Below, piece by piece: positions 18,193-26,957 of a stretch of 64,000 bases of DNA. Origin of the DNA: Rhodanobacteraceae bacterium (GTDB lineage Bacteria; Pseudomonadota; Gammaproteobacteria; Xanthomonadales; SZUA-5); the NCBI GenBank assembly GCA_024234055.1, contig JACKOW010000001.1:598001-662000 (forward strand). Direction: 5' to 3'. Position 1 is the stretch's first letter. The number at the start of each line of letters is the position of its first letter. A model generated the notes under the pieces. The model was not told the origin of the DNA, did not search any database, and saw nothing but the letters and a program-made list of their open reading frames with translations. A program made the translations under genes and the position numbers.

Positions 18193-19310
18193 CAGCCGAG
18201 CTCCATGAAGAAGATCGCTGCGATGGCGTCGACCAGAATGACCAGAAAGATCGATTGCACCACGGATGAGGTGGTGTGTCTGCCCACCGACTCGGCGCTG
18301 CCCTGCACCTTGAGGCCTTCCAGGCAGCCCACCAGGGCGATGATCACCGCAAACAGAGGCGCCTTCGACAAGCCCACCAGCAGATGTCGCAATTCGGCAG
18401 TCTCCTGCATACGCGCCAGAAACAGCCCGGGCGAAATTCCAAGCTCGGTGCCGCCCACCAGAGCGCCGCCGAGAATGCCGGACAGCACCGCCAGAAAGCT
18501 CAGCACCGGCAACATCACCAACAAGGCCAGCAACCGCGGGACCACCAGCAGTTCGACCGGATCAAGGCCGAGAGCCCGGATCGCGTCGATCTCCTCGCGC
18601 GCCCGCATCATGCCGATCTCTGCGGTGTAGGCGCTGCCCGAACGTCCGGCGATCATGATCGCGGTCAGCAGCACGCCGAATTCGCGCATGAAGGAGAAGC
18701 TGACCAGTTCCACCGTGAACACCTGAGCGCCAAAATCGGCGAGCACGGTGGCGCCAAGGAAAGCCACCACCGCGCCCACCAGAAAACTCAGCAGGCAGAC
18801 AATGGGTACCGCATCCAGCCCGGCGCGCTCCATGTGATGCACTGCACTGGTCCAGCGCAGGCGCTGGCGGCCGGCGAGGATCGCCAGGATCGTGGTCAGC
18901 GTTTGTCCGCCAAAGCCCAGCAGCAGCGTGAACTGACGCCAGGCAAACTCGACCGCGGCACCGGTGCGCTCCAGCATCGGTTGAATGCCAAAGGGCTTGC
19001 GCGGGCGGGTTCTGGGCTGGGCAATGCGCTCGCCGACCAGACTCAGCAACTCGCCATCGGCGGGTCGCAGACCCTGGAACTCCGGCCAGGGCATATTGCC
19101 CAGCCAGCGCTGCACCAGCAGCAGCGCCCCGGCCGTGTCCAGCGCGGTCAGTTCGCTGGCGTCCACCTGTACCGGCCGCGAGCCGGTGGCGGCGGAGAGT
19201 CCTTGCGAACGACGCTCAGCCGCCGGCAAACCGGCAACGGTCCAGTCGCCGCGCAATCGCAGCACCGGCTTGCCCTCCGTCTGGTCGAGACTGTAATCCG
19301 CTTGCGCCAT
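18189..19310 (-). CDS. STAS-MlaE fusion, permease of an MCE lipid transporter
   Basis: 373 residues. Residues 1-95 form a STAS domain (L-T-A-L-D-T-A-G-A segment), equivalent to the separate MlaB protein of E. coli. Residues about 115-373 are an MlaE permease with several membrane helices and the conserved A-G-R-S-G-S-A-Y-T-A-E-I-G loop and E-E-I-D-A-I-R coupling segment. It is the first gene of a four-gene transport operon (permease, ATPase, MCE protein, lipoprotein). No mlaC-like periplasmic carrier is present here, in line with a tunnel-type system. Confidence 0.9.
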   Translation of the reverse strand: MAQADYSLDQTEGKPVLRLRGDWTVAGLPAAERRSQGLSAATGSRPVQVDASELTALDTAGALLLVQRWLGNMPWPEFQGLRPADGELLSLVGERIAQPRTRPRKPFGIQPMLERTGAAVEFAWRQFTLLLGFGGQTLTTILAILAGRQRLRWTSAVHHMERAGLDAVPIVCLLSFLVGAVVAFLGATVLADFGAQVFTVELVSFSFMREFGVLLTAIMIAGRSGSAYTAEIGMMRAREEIDAIRALGLDPVELLVVPRLLALLVMLPVLSFLAVLSGILGGALVGGTELGISPGLFLARMQETAELRHLLVGLSKAPLFAVIIALVGCLEGLKVQGSAESVGRHTTSSVVQSIFLVILVDAIAAIFFMELGW

Positions 19311-19334
19311 GGAGCAATCCGCGGGGATGTGCTG

Positions 19335-19778
19335 TCAGCGTACCACCAGCACCGGCAGTTCTCCGTGGGTCAGTACCTTTTGGGTTTCGCTGCCAAGGAT
19401 CATGGCGCTGAAGCCGCGTCTTCCGTGTGAGGACATGCAGATCAGATCGCAGCCGCGTTCGGCTGCCGTGGCCAGAATCAGGCGATAGGGATGGCTGTCG
19501 ATTCCGTGGGTGACCTCAAAAGGCACGCCGGCCTGGGTGCAGGCCTCGGCAAACCCCTTGAACACCACTTCGGCCTCCACCGCAGCCTGGCGCTCGTACT
19601 CTTCCTTGGACGGGAACTGATATACGGGCACCATCGCATCCACCGGCGGAATGTACTCCGGCACGGCGTAAACGCCGGTCAACCGGGCGCCGACTTTCAG
19701 CGCCAGACCAATCGCCGCGTCGACCGCTTTCCGGGCCAGATCCGAGCCGTCGGTCGGAACCAGGATATGGCGATACAT
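19335..19778 (-). CDS. Universal stress protein, UspA family
   Basis: 147 residues, single Usp domain. It opens with Y-R-H-I-L-V-P-T-D-G-S-D and closes with S-S-H-G-R-R-G-F-S-A-M-I-L-G-S, the nucleotide-loop region of ATP-binding Usp proteins, and P-V-L-V-V-R. A GGAG lies 7 nt ahead of ATG 19778. Role: stress survival; partner unknown. It ends 24 bp upstream of the permease start on the same strand, so it could share a transcript with the MCE operon. Confidence 0.9.
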   Translation of the reverse strand: MYRHILVPTDGSDLARKAVDAAIGLALKVGARLTGVYAVPEYIPPVDAMVPVYQFPSKEEYERQAAVEAEVVFKGFAEACTQAGVPFEVTHGIDSHPYRLILATAAERGCDLICMSSHGRRGFSAMILGSETQKVLTHGELPVLVVR

Positions 19779-19849
19779 GGCAATGCTCCTCAGCCGTCGA
19801 ACAGGAACTCATGTTACCGACTTTCACCAACGGCGGAGATTGAGCCGGG

Positions 19850-21001
19850 TCAAGAGGCGCTGTTCTGTGCCTTCCAGGCGGCCAGCACCTCGGCCTCGCG
19901 CTCGCGCTTGATCCCGGCCCGCAGCGTGCCCTGACGTTCCGGTGTCTGGGCATGAAACCAGCTCAGGGTGTCCGCAGCGGTAGTGGCCAGTGGCCGGAAG
20001 CTGAGTCCGGCATCGAGCGCACGCTGAATGCTGACCCTGGCAAATCCCGCCGATTCGCCCTGGCCGGGTACCCACACCGGCATGTCGCCCCAGGGCGCGA
20101 CCTGCTGCTTCTCCAGAAATTCAGCCGGCACGAAGTGCAGGCGGGCACCAGCCGTGGTCACGGCGCGGATGCCATAGAGCATGGCCGCCACCGACATCTC
20201 GTAGTCGGGCCCAGTGGCGTTGTAAATGCCATAGCGACGACCTTCCGCCATGCGGATGGTCCATTCCGCCAGATCACGGGCGTCGATGAATTGCACCGGA
20301 TCGGCGCCGGCAGCCGACGGCGCCAGCACATCACCACCAGCCTCCAGGCGCAGCGGCCAATAGCTGAAGCGGTCGGTCTCGTCGCCCGGGCCGACGATCA
20401 GCCCTGGACGGATGATGGTGGTCTGCTCCTTGAAGTACTTCATCGCCTGGGCTTCGCTGGCCGCCTTCATCGGCCCGTACAGGGCCATATTCGCCATCAA
20501 GCTGTCGCGGGTCTCCTTGAGGACATCCTCGCCCTCGTATTCGGCGAGCCTCGCGGTCTCGTCCATGCCCGGCTTGCTGGTATCGGCATACACCGAAATC
20601 GTGGAGATGAAGATGTACTGCTCGATCTGGCCGGCCAGCACTTCGCCGACATCACGCACCCAGAAGGGCACGCTGGTGGGATTGTCGATGCATACATCCC
20701 AGCGCCGGTCCTTGAGCGCCGCGACATCCCCGGTATTGCGGTCGCCGGTCAGCTCCTCGACCTCGGCTGGCCAATCCTGCGGCCGTCGTCCGCGATTGAA
20801 CAGGGTGATCTTGTGGCCGCGTGCCAGCGCATAACGCACTTGATGCGGGCCGGTGAAGCCGGTGCCGCCCAGGATCAGGATGTTGAGTGGCTTGGGTGCT
20901 TTTTCGACGGGGCCGGCGGCCAGGCTGGGGCGGGCGCCGGTGACGCCCGCGGCAGCGGCGAGCGCGCCCAGTTTCAGAAGTTCGCGGCGGGTGCTCAGCA
21001 T
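19850..21001 (-). CDS. Tat-exported NAD(P)-dependent epimerase/dehydratase (extended SDR)
   Basis: 383 residues. The N-terminus carries a twin-arginine signal (T4-R-R-E-L-L-K10, then an Ala-rich hydrophobic stretch ending near A-A-G). A Rossmann nucleotide motif follows at once, GGTGFTG (45-51), then the SDR-like segments S-T-I-S-V-Y-A and Y-G-P-M-K. This is an atypical SDR with Y-x-x-x-K in YGPMK. Substrate unknown. Tat export of folded, cofactor-loaded oxidoreductases is established; a sugar-epimerase-like SDR outside the cytoplasm is uncommon but recurs in Xanthomonadales. It is divergent from deaD. Confidence 0.85.
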   Translation of the reverse strand: MLSTRRELLKLGALAAAAGVTGARPSLAAGPVEKAPKPLNILILGGTGFTGPHQVRYALARGHKITLFNRGRRPQDWPAEVEELTGDRNTGDVAALKDRRWDVCIDNPTSVPFWVRDVGEVLAGQIEQYIFISTISVYADTSKPGMDETARLAEYEGEDVLKETRDSLMANMALYGPMKAASEAQAMKYFKEQTTIIRPGLIVGPGDETDRFSYWPLRLEAGGDVLAPSAAGADPVQFIDARDLAEWTIRMAEGRRYGIYNATGPDYEMSVAAMLYGIRAVTTAGARLHFVPAEFLEKQQVAPWGDMPVWVPGQGESAGFARVSIQRALDAGLSFRPLATTAADTLSWFHAQTPERQGTLRAGIKREREAEVLAAWKAQNSAS

Positions 21002-21156
21002 GATGAAATCCGTCTGCCGTGGAAGATGGGCATGAGTTTAGGCGCGTCAAGCGCGATCCACCCCGGCCAGAGGTCATTGGCTCAGCTTGGTCGCGCTACA
21101 ATGCACATCAGTTCGCGCCTCGCGAGCTGGATCGTCTGGACCCGCAAGGATGCGTC

Positions 21157-23055
21157 ATGTCTGAAGAAACCAATCTGCCGAGCTTCTCCGAGCTGGGCTT
21201 GCCCGACTATCTGCTGCGCACCCTCGCCAGCGTCGGTTATGAATCCCCTTCGCCCATTCAGGCGGCCACCATTCCGCCCTTGATGGCCGGGCGCGACGTG
21301 CTCGGGCAGGCGCAGACGGGCACTGGAAAGACCGCGGCCTTCGCCTTGCCGATCCTGGCCAAACTGGACATGAAGCAGTTCAAGCCGCAGGCGCTGGTGC
21401 TCGCGCCCACCCGCGAGCTCGCCATCCAGGTGGCCGAAGCCTTCCAGCGTTACGCCCAGCAGATCCCCGATTTCCATGTGCTGCCGGTCTACGGCGGTCA
21501 GGGCTATGGTGCCCAGTTGCATGGATTGGCGCGCGGCACCCATGTGGTCGTCGGCACGCCGGGCCGGATCAAGGATCATCTGGCCCGTGGCACCCTCGAT
21601 CTGTCGCAACTCAAGGTCGTGGTGCTCGACGAGGCCGACGAGATGCTGCGCATGGGCTTCATCGACGATGTCGAGAGCATCCTGCAGAAGACCCCTGATA
21701 CCCGTCAGGTGGCGCTGTTCTCGGCGACCATGCCGGCCCCGATCCGGCGCATCGCCCAAACCCACCTGAAGTCACCCGAAGAAGTCACGATCCGCTCCAG
21801 TACCTCCACGGTCAAGGCCATCCGCCAGCGCTACTGGCTGGTCAGCGGCGTGCACAAGCTGGATGCGCTGACCCGCATACTCGAAGCCGAAGCCTTCGAG
21901 GCGATGATTGTCTTTGCCCGCACCAAGCTCGGCACCGAGGAACTGGCCGAGCGCCTGCAGGCAAGGGGGTTTGCCGCCGCCGCCATCAACGGCGATCTGA
22001 TTCAGGCACAGCGTGAGAAGACCATCGCCCGGCTCAAGGAAGGGCAGCTGGATATCCTGGTGGCCACCGACGTGGCCGCGCGCGGACTCGATGTCGAGCG
22101 CATCAGCCATGTGCTGAACTACGATATTCCCTACGACAGCGAGGCCTATGTGCATCGCATCGGTCGCACCGGTCGGGCGGGTCGCAGTGGCGATGCCATC
22201 CTGTTCGTGACCCCGCGCGAGCGCCATCTGCTGCGCGCCATCGAGCGCGCCACCCGGCAGCCGATCGAACAGATGCACCTGCCCACGGTGCAGGCAGTCA
22301 ACGATCGCCGCATTGCCCGTTTCCACAAGCGCATCTCCGAAGGTCTGGAAGCTGGCGATCTGGATCTGTTCCGCAGTCTGATCAGCGACTACGCCCACCA
22401 GAATGAAGTGGCTGAGCTGGATATTGCCGCGGCGCTGGCGCGCATGCTGCAGGGCAAGACGCCGCTGCTGCTGGCGCCGGGCGGTGACACCACGCCCGCG
22501 GATGAACCACGCTTCGAGCGCACTGAACACGCCGAGCGTCCCCGCAGCGATCGTGGCAAACGCGAGCCGGTGTCCAAGTTCGGTGGTCCGGACAAGCCGC
22601 GATTCGCCCGCAGCGAAGATCGCGCACCGATGGAGCGCAGTTCTGACCGTACGCCGGTCGATCGTGGTGCCGAGGCCCGCCCGCCGCGCGCTGCGCGGCC
22701 GCCTCGGGTCGCCGAAGCGGCTGGCAAGCTGGAGAAGTTCAGGGTTGAGGTAGGCCACAAGCATGGCGTCAAGCCGGGTAATCTGGTGGGCGCGATTGCC
22801 AACGAGGCCGGTCTGGAAAGTCAGTTCATGGGCCGTATCGAGATCGAGGACGACTACAGCATCGTCGAGTTGCCCGAGGGCATGCCCAAGGATGTATTCC
22901 TGCATCTGAAGAAGGTCTGGGTCGTGGGCCGGCCGCTGCGCATCAGTCGCTTGTCCGACGCACCCGATACCAGCGCCAGCGACGACCTCAAGCCGCAGCC
23001 GCACCGCGCACCGCGCAAGCCCGGCGACAAGCCGCCACGGCGCAGGCAGCCCTGA
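21157..23055 (+). CDS. deaD: DEAD-box RNA helicase with DbpA-type RNA-binding domain (CsdA/DeaD)
   Basis: 632 residues. All helicase motifs are present: Q motif near SPIQ (32-35), AQTGTGKT (52-59), PTREL, TPGR, DEAD (158-161), SAT (189-191), and HRIGRTGR (333-340). After a charged, Arg/Pro-rich linker (about 460-540) comes a DbpA/CsdA RNA-binding fold (about 540-615), then a basic tail. It unwinds structured RNA in ribosome assembly and mRNA decay, often in the cold. ATG 21157 was chosen because upstream sequence in frame has no similarity to the family. Confidence 0.93.
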   Translation: MSEETNLPSFSELGLPDYLLRTLASVGYESPSPIQAATIPPLMAGRDVLGQAQTGTGKTAAFALPILAKLDMKQFKPQALVLAPTRELAIQVAEAFQRYAQQIPDFHVLPVYGGQGYGAQLHGLARGTHVVVGTPGRIKDHLARGTLDLSQLKVVVLDEADEMLRMGFIDDVESILQKTPDTRQVALFSATMPAPIRRIAQTHLKSPEEVTIRSSTSTVKAIRQRYWLVSGVHKLDALTRILEAEAFEAMIVFARTKLGTEELAERLQARGFAAAAINGDLIQAQREKTIARLKEGQLDILVATDVAARGLDVERISHVLNYDIPYDSEAYVHRIGRTGRAGRSGDAILFVTPRERHLLRAIERATRQPIEQMHLPTVQAVNDRRIARFHKRISEGLEAGDLDLFRSLISDYAHQNEVAELDIAAALARMLQGKTPLLLAPGGDTTPADEPRFERTEHAERPRSDRGKREPVSKFGGPDKPRFARSEDRAPMERSSDRTPVDRGAEARPPRAARPPRVAEAAGKLEKFRVEVGHKHGVKPGNLVGAIANEAGLESQFMGRIEIEDDYSIVELPEGMPKDVFLHLKKVWVVGRPLRISRLSDAPDTSASDDLKPQPHRAPRKPGDKPPRRRQP

Positions 23056-23342
23056 TCGGCTGGTGCTCCCGTCCTGAGGCACATCGTGGCCAGATGCAGC
23101 ACGCAGAGTACGCAAGGGAAAAGCAGAGAGAACACGAAGAAGAGCGTTTCGATCGGGCCATGAACCTGGGTGGGAGGTAGCGCGGCTCCGGCGCGCGCCG
23201 GGTAGGCATGTGCGCCAGGGTTGGTCGCGCCGGCGGCCGCGGCTCGCCCTGCCAGGCGCCGCGCGCTTGCCATTGCGGCGCGCAGTCCAAGCGGTCGGGC
23301 GGCGCGGATCTGGCCTGCAACGAGGCGCTCGCCTGAGCTCGC
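23056..23342. other. Gene-free stretch with one degenerate repeat arm
   Basis: 287 bp between deaD and the convergent NRDE gene. At 23098-23146 there is a single arm of the word-repeat type (CGCAGAG / CGCAAGG words) leading to CACGAAGAAGAGCG, the same border sequence as near rtcA. No inverted partner is visible. The rest is very GC-rich with no recognisable signal. Confidence 0.5.
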
Positions 23343-24119
23343 TTAGGCGTCCTTTACAGACGCCGCCACCTGCCATTCGAAGGCTGCGCTGTCGATGAAG
23401 ACGCCATCGGGACCAAAGCGCCGCTCGTGCAATCGGGCCCGGCCCTGCTGATCCACCGTGTACAGCGTGCTGCTGCGGGTGCCATAGCTGCTGCCGGTGA
23501 TGAAGGGCGCTGACAGCATGCGCTCCAGCGTCAGGCCGACGCCGGTATCGGGCAGATCGGCATCCGCGGCGGGTTCGGTATCGGCCAGTGCCGCGAACAA
23601 TATCGATTCCTCGTCTTGGCCCCTGGCGCACCATCGAGTCAGCGCCTCCCGGAGTTTCCCCACCTTGGGCCACGGCGTGTCCAGCGTTGCATTGCTCAGC
23701 CCGTAAATCCCCGTCGGCAGGGAGGCGCTGCCGTCGCCATCGCTGTTGACGTAAGCCAATGTAGTACCGTGCCCGTAGATCAGGTTGAAGGGGCTGTACT
23801 CGGCCGCCGAGGCCCGCAGTTGCGCCAAGCTTTGCTCAGGATCACCGTCATCCAGCAATGCCTCCAGAACCAGATGCCCGCGGCTGCGACCCTTTATGGC
23901 CCCAGGTCTTCGGATATTGGTCACCATCGCCACGCGGCCGCTGAGACTGGCCGCCATCCAACTGCCGCCCGCAGCCAGGTCGCGACCGCCAATGATCTGC
24001 GGATGCTCCTGCCAATGCCTCGCGCCCATGCTCGGCCGCGCATGGTATTCGTCGCGGTTGGCCGCGATCACGAGGGGATAGAGCGGATGTTGGCCGAGGG
24101 CCAGCGCGAGCAGGCACAC
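23343..24119 (-). CDS. NRDE family protein (TANGO2-like)
   Basis: 258 residues from a GTG start, with Cys2 immediately after the initiator, which suits an Ntn-hydrolase-like fold. N21-R-D-E24 is the family signature, followed by G-G-R-D-L-A-A-G-G-S-W. The eukaryotic relative is TANGO2; bacterial relatives have been linked to haem handling, but the reaction remains unclear. The gene lies 11 bp after the PilZ gene and probably shares its transcript. Confidence 0.85.
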   Translation of the reverse strand: MCLLALALGQHPLYPLVIAANRDEYHARPSMGARHWQEHPQIIGGRDLAAGGSWMAASLSGRVAMVTNIRRPGAIKGRSRGHLVLEALLDDGDPEQSLAQLRASAAEYSPFNLIYGHGTTLAYVNSDGDGSASLPTGIYGLSNATLDTPWPKVGKLREALTRWCARGQDEESILFAALADTEPAADADLPDTGVGLTLERMLSAPFITGSSYGTRSSTLYTVDQQGRARLHERRFGPDGVFIDSAAFEWQVAASVKDA

Positions 24120-24130
24120 GCGTTCGGCGG

Positions 24131-24487
24131 TCAGTCGGGAGGACTGGCCAATTTGGCCAGCGTCGGTGCTCGCTTCAATGACAGCACCAGCTCGGACAGC
24201 TGTTCAAAAGCCGGCGTCTCGATCTCGTGGAATTCGATACCGATGCGGCGAAGTTCGACATGGGCAATGCGCGCCTTGGCCGCAAATGGACGGGAGTCTT
24301 CCAGTTCCAGCAGCATCTCCACGTGCTCGCCCATGGTGACGGTCGGATCATCCTCGCATTCCAGCAGGGCGCCATTGAGCGACAGGTCCAGCACTTTGCC
24401 GATGAGGCCGCTGGGCGCGATGGAGCGGAATCGCCCCGGCAGGGGAAATCGGGGTTCCTGGCGGCGATCGTGCTTTACCGGTCCCAT
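24131..24487 (-). CDS. PilZ domain protein (c-di-GMP receptor)
   Basis: 118 residues, essentially one PilZ domain. Both parts of the c-di-GMP binding signature are intact: R9-Q-E-P-R13 (RxxxR) and D34-L-S-L-N-G39 (DxSxxG). It probably reads out c-di-GMP made by cyclases such as the FHA-GGDEF protein at 14442. It is divergent from rplU, with the two promoters sharing 202 bp. Confidence 0.9.
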   Translation of the reverse strand: MGPVKHDRRQEPRFPLPGRFRSIAPSGLIGKVLDLSLNGALLECEDDPTVTMGEHVEMLLELEDSRPFAAKARIAHVELRRIGIEFHEIETPAFEQLSELVLSLKRAPTLAKLASPPD

Positions 24488-24619
24488 TGCGGTTGGCTTC
24501 TCCGTATACTGTGCTGATGCGTACTGTGCGCCCTGAGCTGCATTCTACGTTGTGCGCGCGGTCAACTTACCCGATTGTGATGCTCTGTTCGAGTGCATCG
24601 AAGTAACGGCTTCCGTTCA

Positions 24620-24648
24620 TTGACCGGACGGCTGCATCCGGTTATAGT
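24620..24648 (+). promoter_or_regulatory. Sigma-70 promoter for rplU-rpmA
   Basis: TTGACC, 17 bp, TATAGT. The -10 box ends 41 bp ahead of the rplU start codon. Confidence 0.8.
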
Positions 24649-24689
24649 TCCGCTCCTTTGTTTTGCGACTCAATGGACGAGGTCTCGTC

Positions 24690-25001
24690 ATGTACGCCGT
24701 ATTTGCGACTGGTGGCAAGCAGTATCGTGCAGCCCCCGGTGACGTTCTCAAGGTAGAGAAGCTGAATGTCGCCGAAGGCGATTCGATCGAACTCGATCAG
24801 GTGATGCTGGTTGCCGATGGCGACAGCATTACCGTTGGCGCACCCCTGGTTTCGGGCGCGAAGGTAGCTGCCACGGTGAAGAGCCATGGCCGTGCCGACA
24901 AGGTGTACATCGTGCACTTCCGTCGTCGCAAGCACCATCGCAAGCAGCAGGGTCATCGTCAGCACTACACCGAAATCGAGATCACGGGTATCAACGCCTG
25001 A
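24690..25001 (+). CDS. rplU: 50S ribosomal protein L21
   Basis: 103 residues, the normal length, beginning MYAVFATGGKQYR, with the basic H-F-R-R-R-K-H-H-R-K segment near the C-terminus that contacts 23S rRNA. The frame is open upstream to 24663, but the ATG at 24690 matches the family start. First gene of rplU-rpmA with obgE downstream, the common arrangement. Confidence 0.98.
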   Translation: MYAVFATGGKQYRAAPGDVLKVEKLNVAEGDSIELDQVMLVADGDSITVGAPLVSGAKVAATVKSHGRADKVYIVHFRRRKHHRKQQGHRQHYTEIEITGINA

Positions 25002-25029
25002 TCTCGGGCTCGTTCAGAAGGATTAAGTC

Positions 25030-25287
25030 ATGGCACATAAAAAGGCTGGTGGTTCGACCCGCAACGGTCGCGACTCCAATCCCAAGTATCTCGGTGTGAA
25101 GCTCTTCGGCGGCCAGGCGGTTGCTCCGGGCAACATCATCGTGCGTCAGCGCGGTACGCGTTTCCATCCCGGCGCCAATGTCGGTCTGGGTCGCGATCAC
25201 ACGCTGTTTGCGCTGACGGGTGGCACGGTCAAGTTCCACGTCGGTGGGCCCCTGAATCGTCGCTTTGTGAGCGTCGTTTCCGAGTAA
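25030..25287 (+). CDS. rpmA: 50S ribosomal protein L27
   Basis: 85 residues starting MAHKKAGGSTRNGRDS, the N-terminal tail that reaches the peptidyl transferase centre. It has no N-terminal cleavage extension of the Firmicutes type. It lies 28 bp after rplU. Confidence 0.98.
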   Translation: MAHKKAGGSTRNGRDSNPKYLGVKLFGGQAVAPGNIIVRQRGTRFHPGANVGLGRDHTLFALTGGTVKFHVGGPLNRRFVSVVSE

Positions 25288-25314
25288 TCATTGCGCCCTG
25301 CGTGCAAGCAAGAG

Positions 25315-25337
25315 CCCCGCCGCGTGCGGGGTTTTTT
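25315..25337 (+). terminator. Intrinsic terminator between rpmA and obgE
   Basis: CCCCGC-CGCGT-GCGGGG followed by six T residues. obgE follows only 34 bp later, so it is either read through partly or has its own promoter. Confidence 0.85.
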
Positions 25338-25370
25338 GTTTCCGCACCAAGGCATGAGGTTTCCAGGATC

Positions 25371-26408
25371 ATGAAATTCGTCGATGAAGCGCGAATCCAG
25401 GTGCACGCTGGCAAGGGCGGCAATGGCTGCGTCAGTTTTCGTCGCGAGAAGTTCATCCCGCTGGGCGGACCCGACGGCGGCGATGGCGGCGACGGCGGCA
25501 GTGTTCGTCTGATTGCCGATGAGGGTCTGAACACGCTGATCGACTTTCGCCATCAGCGCAGTTTCCGGGCCGAGCGTGGGCAGAACGGCATGGGTCGGCA
25601 ATGCTATGGGCGTGCCGGCGAGGACCTGGTCATCCGCGTGCCGGTGGGCACCGTGGTGATGGATGCGGGCACCGAAGAAACCATCGGTGATCTGACCGAG
25701 CATGGCCAGACCTTGCTGGTGGCGCAGGGTGGCATGGGCGGCAAGGGCAACATCCATTTCAAGAGTTCGGTCAATCGTGCGCCGCGCAAGGCCACGCCCG
25801 GTACGCCGGGCGAGGAGCGCGAGCTGCAGCTGGAGCTCAAGGTGCTTGCCGATGTCGGCTTGCTCGGTTTTCCCAATGCCGGCAAGTCAACCTTGATCCG
25901 CTCGATTTCCGCAGCCACGCCCAAGGTTGCTGATTATCCCTTCACTACACTGCACCCCAATCTGGGCGTGGTCCGCGCGGCCGCGGATCGCAGCTTCGTC
26001 GTCGCTGATATTCCGGGACTGATCGAGGGTGCATCCGAGGGTGCGGGTCTGGGCGTGCAGTTTCTGAAGCATCTGCAGCGCACCCGTCTGTTGTGGCACG
26101 TCGTCGATCTGGTGCCCTTCGAGGAGCAGGCCTCCTGCAGCAAGCAGGTGCGCGCGATCGAGCGGGAGCTTAAGAACTTCGATCCGGAACTGATGCAGCG
26201 ACCGCGCTGGCTGGTGCTGAACAAGGCCGACATGCTGCCCGAGGGCGAGGCAGAGGCGCGAGCCAAGGCCCTGAAGCGCAGTCTGCGCTGGAAGGGTCCG
26301 GTTTACGTGGTCTCGGCGCTGGAGCGCCGCGGCCTGGAGCCGCTGGTGTACGCCACGATGGATGCGCTGGATACCCTTAGGCGCGCGCCGGAGGTAGAAG
26401 CGCCCTAG
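25371..26408 (+). CDS. obgE: Obg-family GTPase ObgE/CgtA
   Basis: 345 residues. The glycine-rich Obg fold (1-158, with repeated G-G-D-G-G) is followed by a G domain: G1 GFPNAGKST (166-174), DIPGLIEGASEGAGLG (switch II) and N-K-A-D. It acts in late 50S assembly and in coupling growth to ppGpp. The C-terminal extension is short. Start ATG 25371 matches the conserved M-K-F-V-D-E-A. Confidence 0.97.
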   Translation: MKFVDEARIQVHAGKGGNGCVSFRREKFIPLGGPDGGDGGDGGSVRLIADEGLNTLIDFRHQRSFRAERGQNGMGRQCYGRAGEDLVIRVPVGTVVMDAGTEETIGDLTEHGQTLLVAQGGMGGKGNIHFKSSVNRAPRKATPGTPGEERELQLELKVLADVGLLGFPNAGKSTLIRSISAATPKVADYPFTTLHPNLGVVRAAADRSFVVADIPGLIEGASEGAGLGVQFLKHLQRTRLLWHVVDLVPFEEQASCSKQVRAIERELKNFDPELMQRPRWLVLNKADMLPEGEAEARAKALKRSLRWKGPVYVVSALERRGLEPLVYATMDALDTLRRAPEVEAP

Positions 26409-26586
26409 CGGCGCGAGGTCGCTCCCACGGGCAAATTCGGGGTTCATGGCCCATGGGCAGTGTCGAACCGACACAGGTGGCTCGCAATGACGCCGCTTCC
26501 ACGGCCCGTGCGCAGTATCGCGCCGGTAAACGTGGCGTGGACTTGAAGCTCGAGCGTGGCAACGCCGTAGGCAAATCAACAAAACA

Positions 26587-26611
26587 AAAGGCCGGCATCA
26601 AGCCGGCCTTT
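26587..26611. terminator. Bidirectional terminator between obgE and rpsT
   Basis: AAAGGCCGGC-ATCAA-GCCGGCCTTT: a 10-bp perfect palindrome with A-rich and T-rich flanks, placed between convergent genes. It serves rpsT on the minus strand and could also stop obgE transcripts. Confidence 0.85.
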
Positions 26612-26633
26612 CCGATGTTGCTTCAGCGGCCGA

Positions 26634-26915
26634 TCAGGCGGCCGGCTGCGCGGCATCCAGCTTGCGGATGGCGGCGGTCAGGCGGCTCTTGTGACGGGCA
26701 GCCTTGTTCTTGTGAATGAAGCCATGCGCCGAAATGCGATCAATGATCGGCACGGCGGACTTCAGGGCGCCTTCGGCGGTGGATTTGTCACCAGCTTCGA
26801 TGGCTTTCACGACTTTCTTGATGGCCGTGCGCAGCATGGAACGAACGCTGGAATTGTGAGCGTTGCGCTTGTCGGCTTGACGCGCACGCTTCTTGGCGGA
26901 CTTGATATTTGCCAC
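26634..26915 (-). CDS. rpsT: 30S ribosomal protein S20 (GTG start)
   Basis: 93 residues reading (M)ANIKSAKKRARQADKRNAHN. The start codon is GTG at 26915-26913, not an ATG further up. The frame is open to 26987, but the promoter -10 box lies at 26963-26958, so the longer frame is not transcribed. GGAG stands just upstream. A non-AUG start recalls E. coli rpsT (UUG), where weak initiation is part of autoregulation; a similar role here is inference. Confidence 0.96.
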   Translation of the reverse strand: MANIKSAKKRARQADKRNAHNSSVRSMLRTAIKKVVKAIEAGDKSTAEGALKSAVPIIDRISAHGFIHKNKAARHKSRLTAAIRKLDAAQPAA

Positions 26916-26957
26916 GAACGACTCCGAATACGGTTGGGGCTGAACAAAAGACCGCGG

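Noticed and set aside
26415..26530. Possible short RNA gene after obgE (hairpin GTGTCG-AAC-CGACAC and REP-like GGTCGCTCCCAC)
   Set aside because: Only a weak hairpin and a partial REP match; no promoter or terminator of its own before the shared terminator at 26587.
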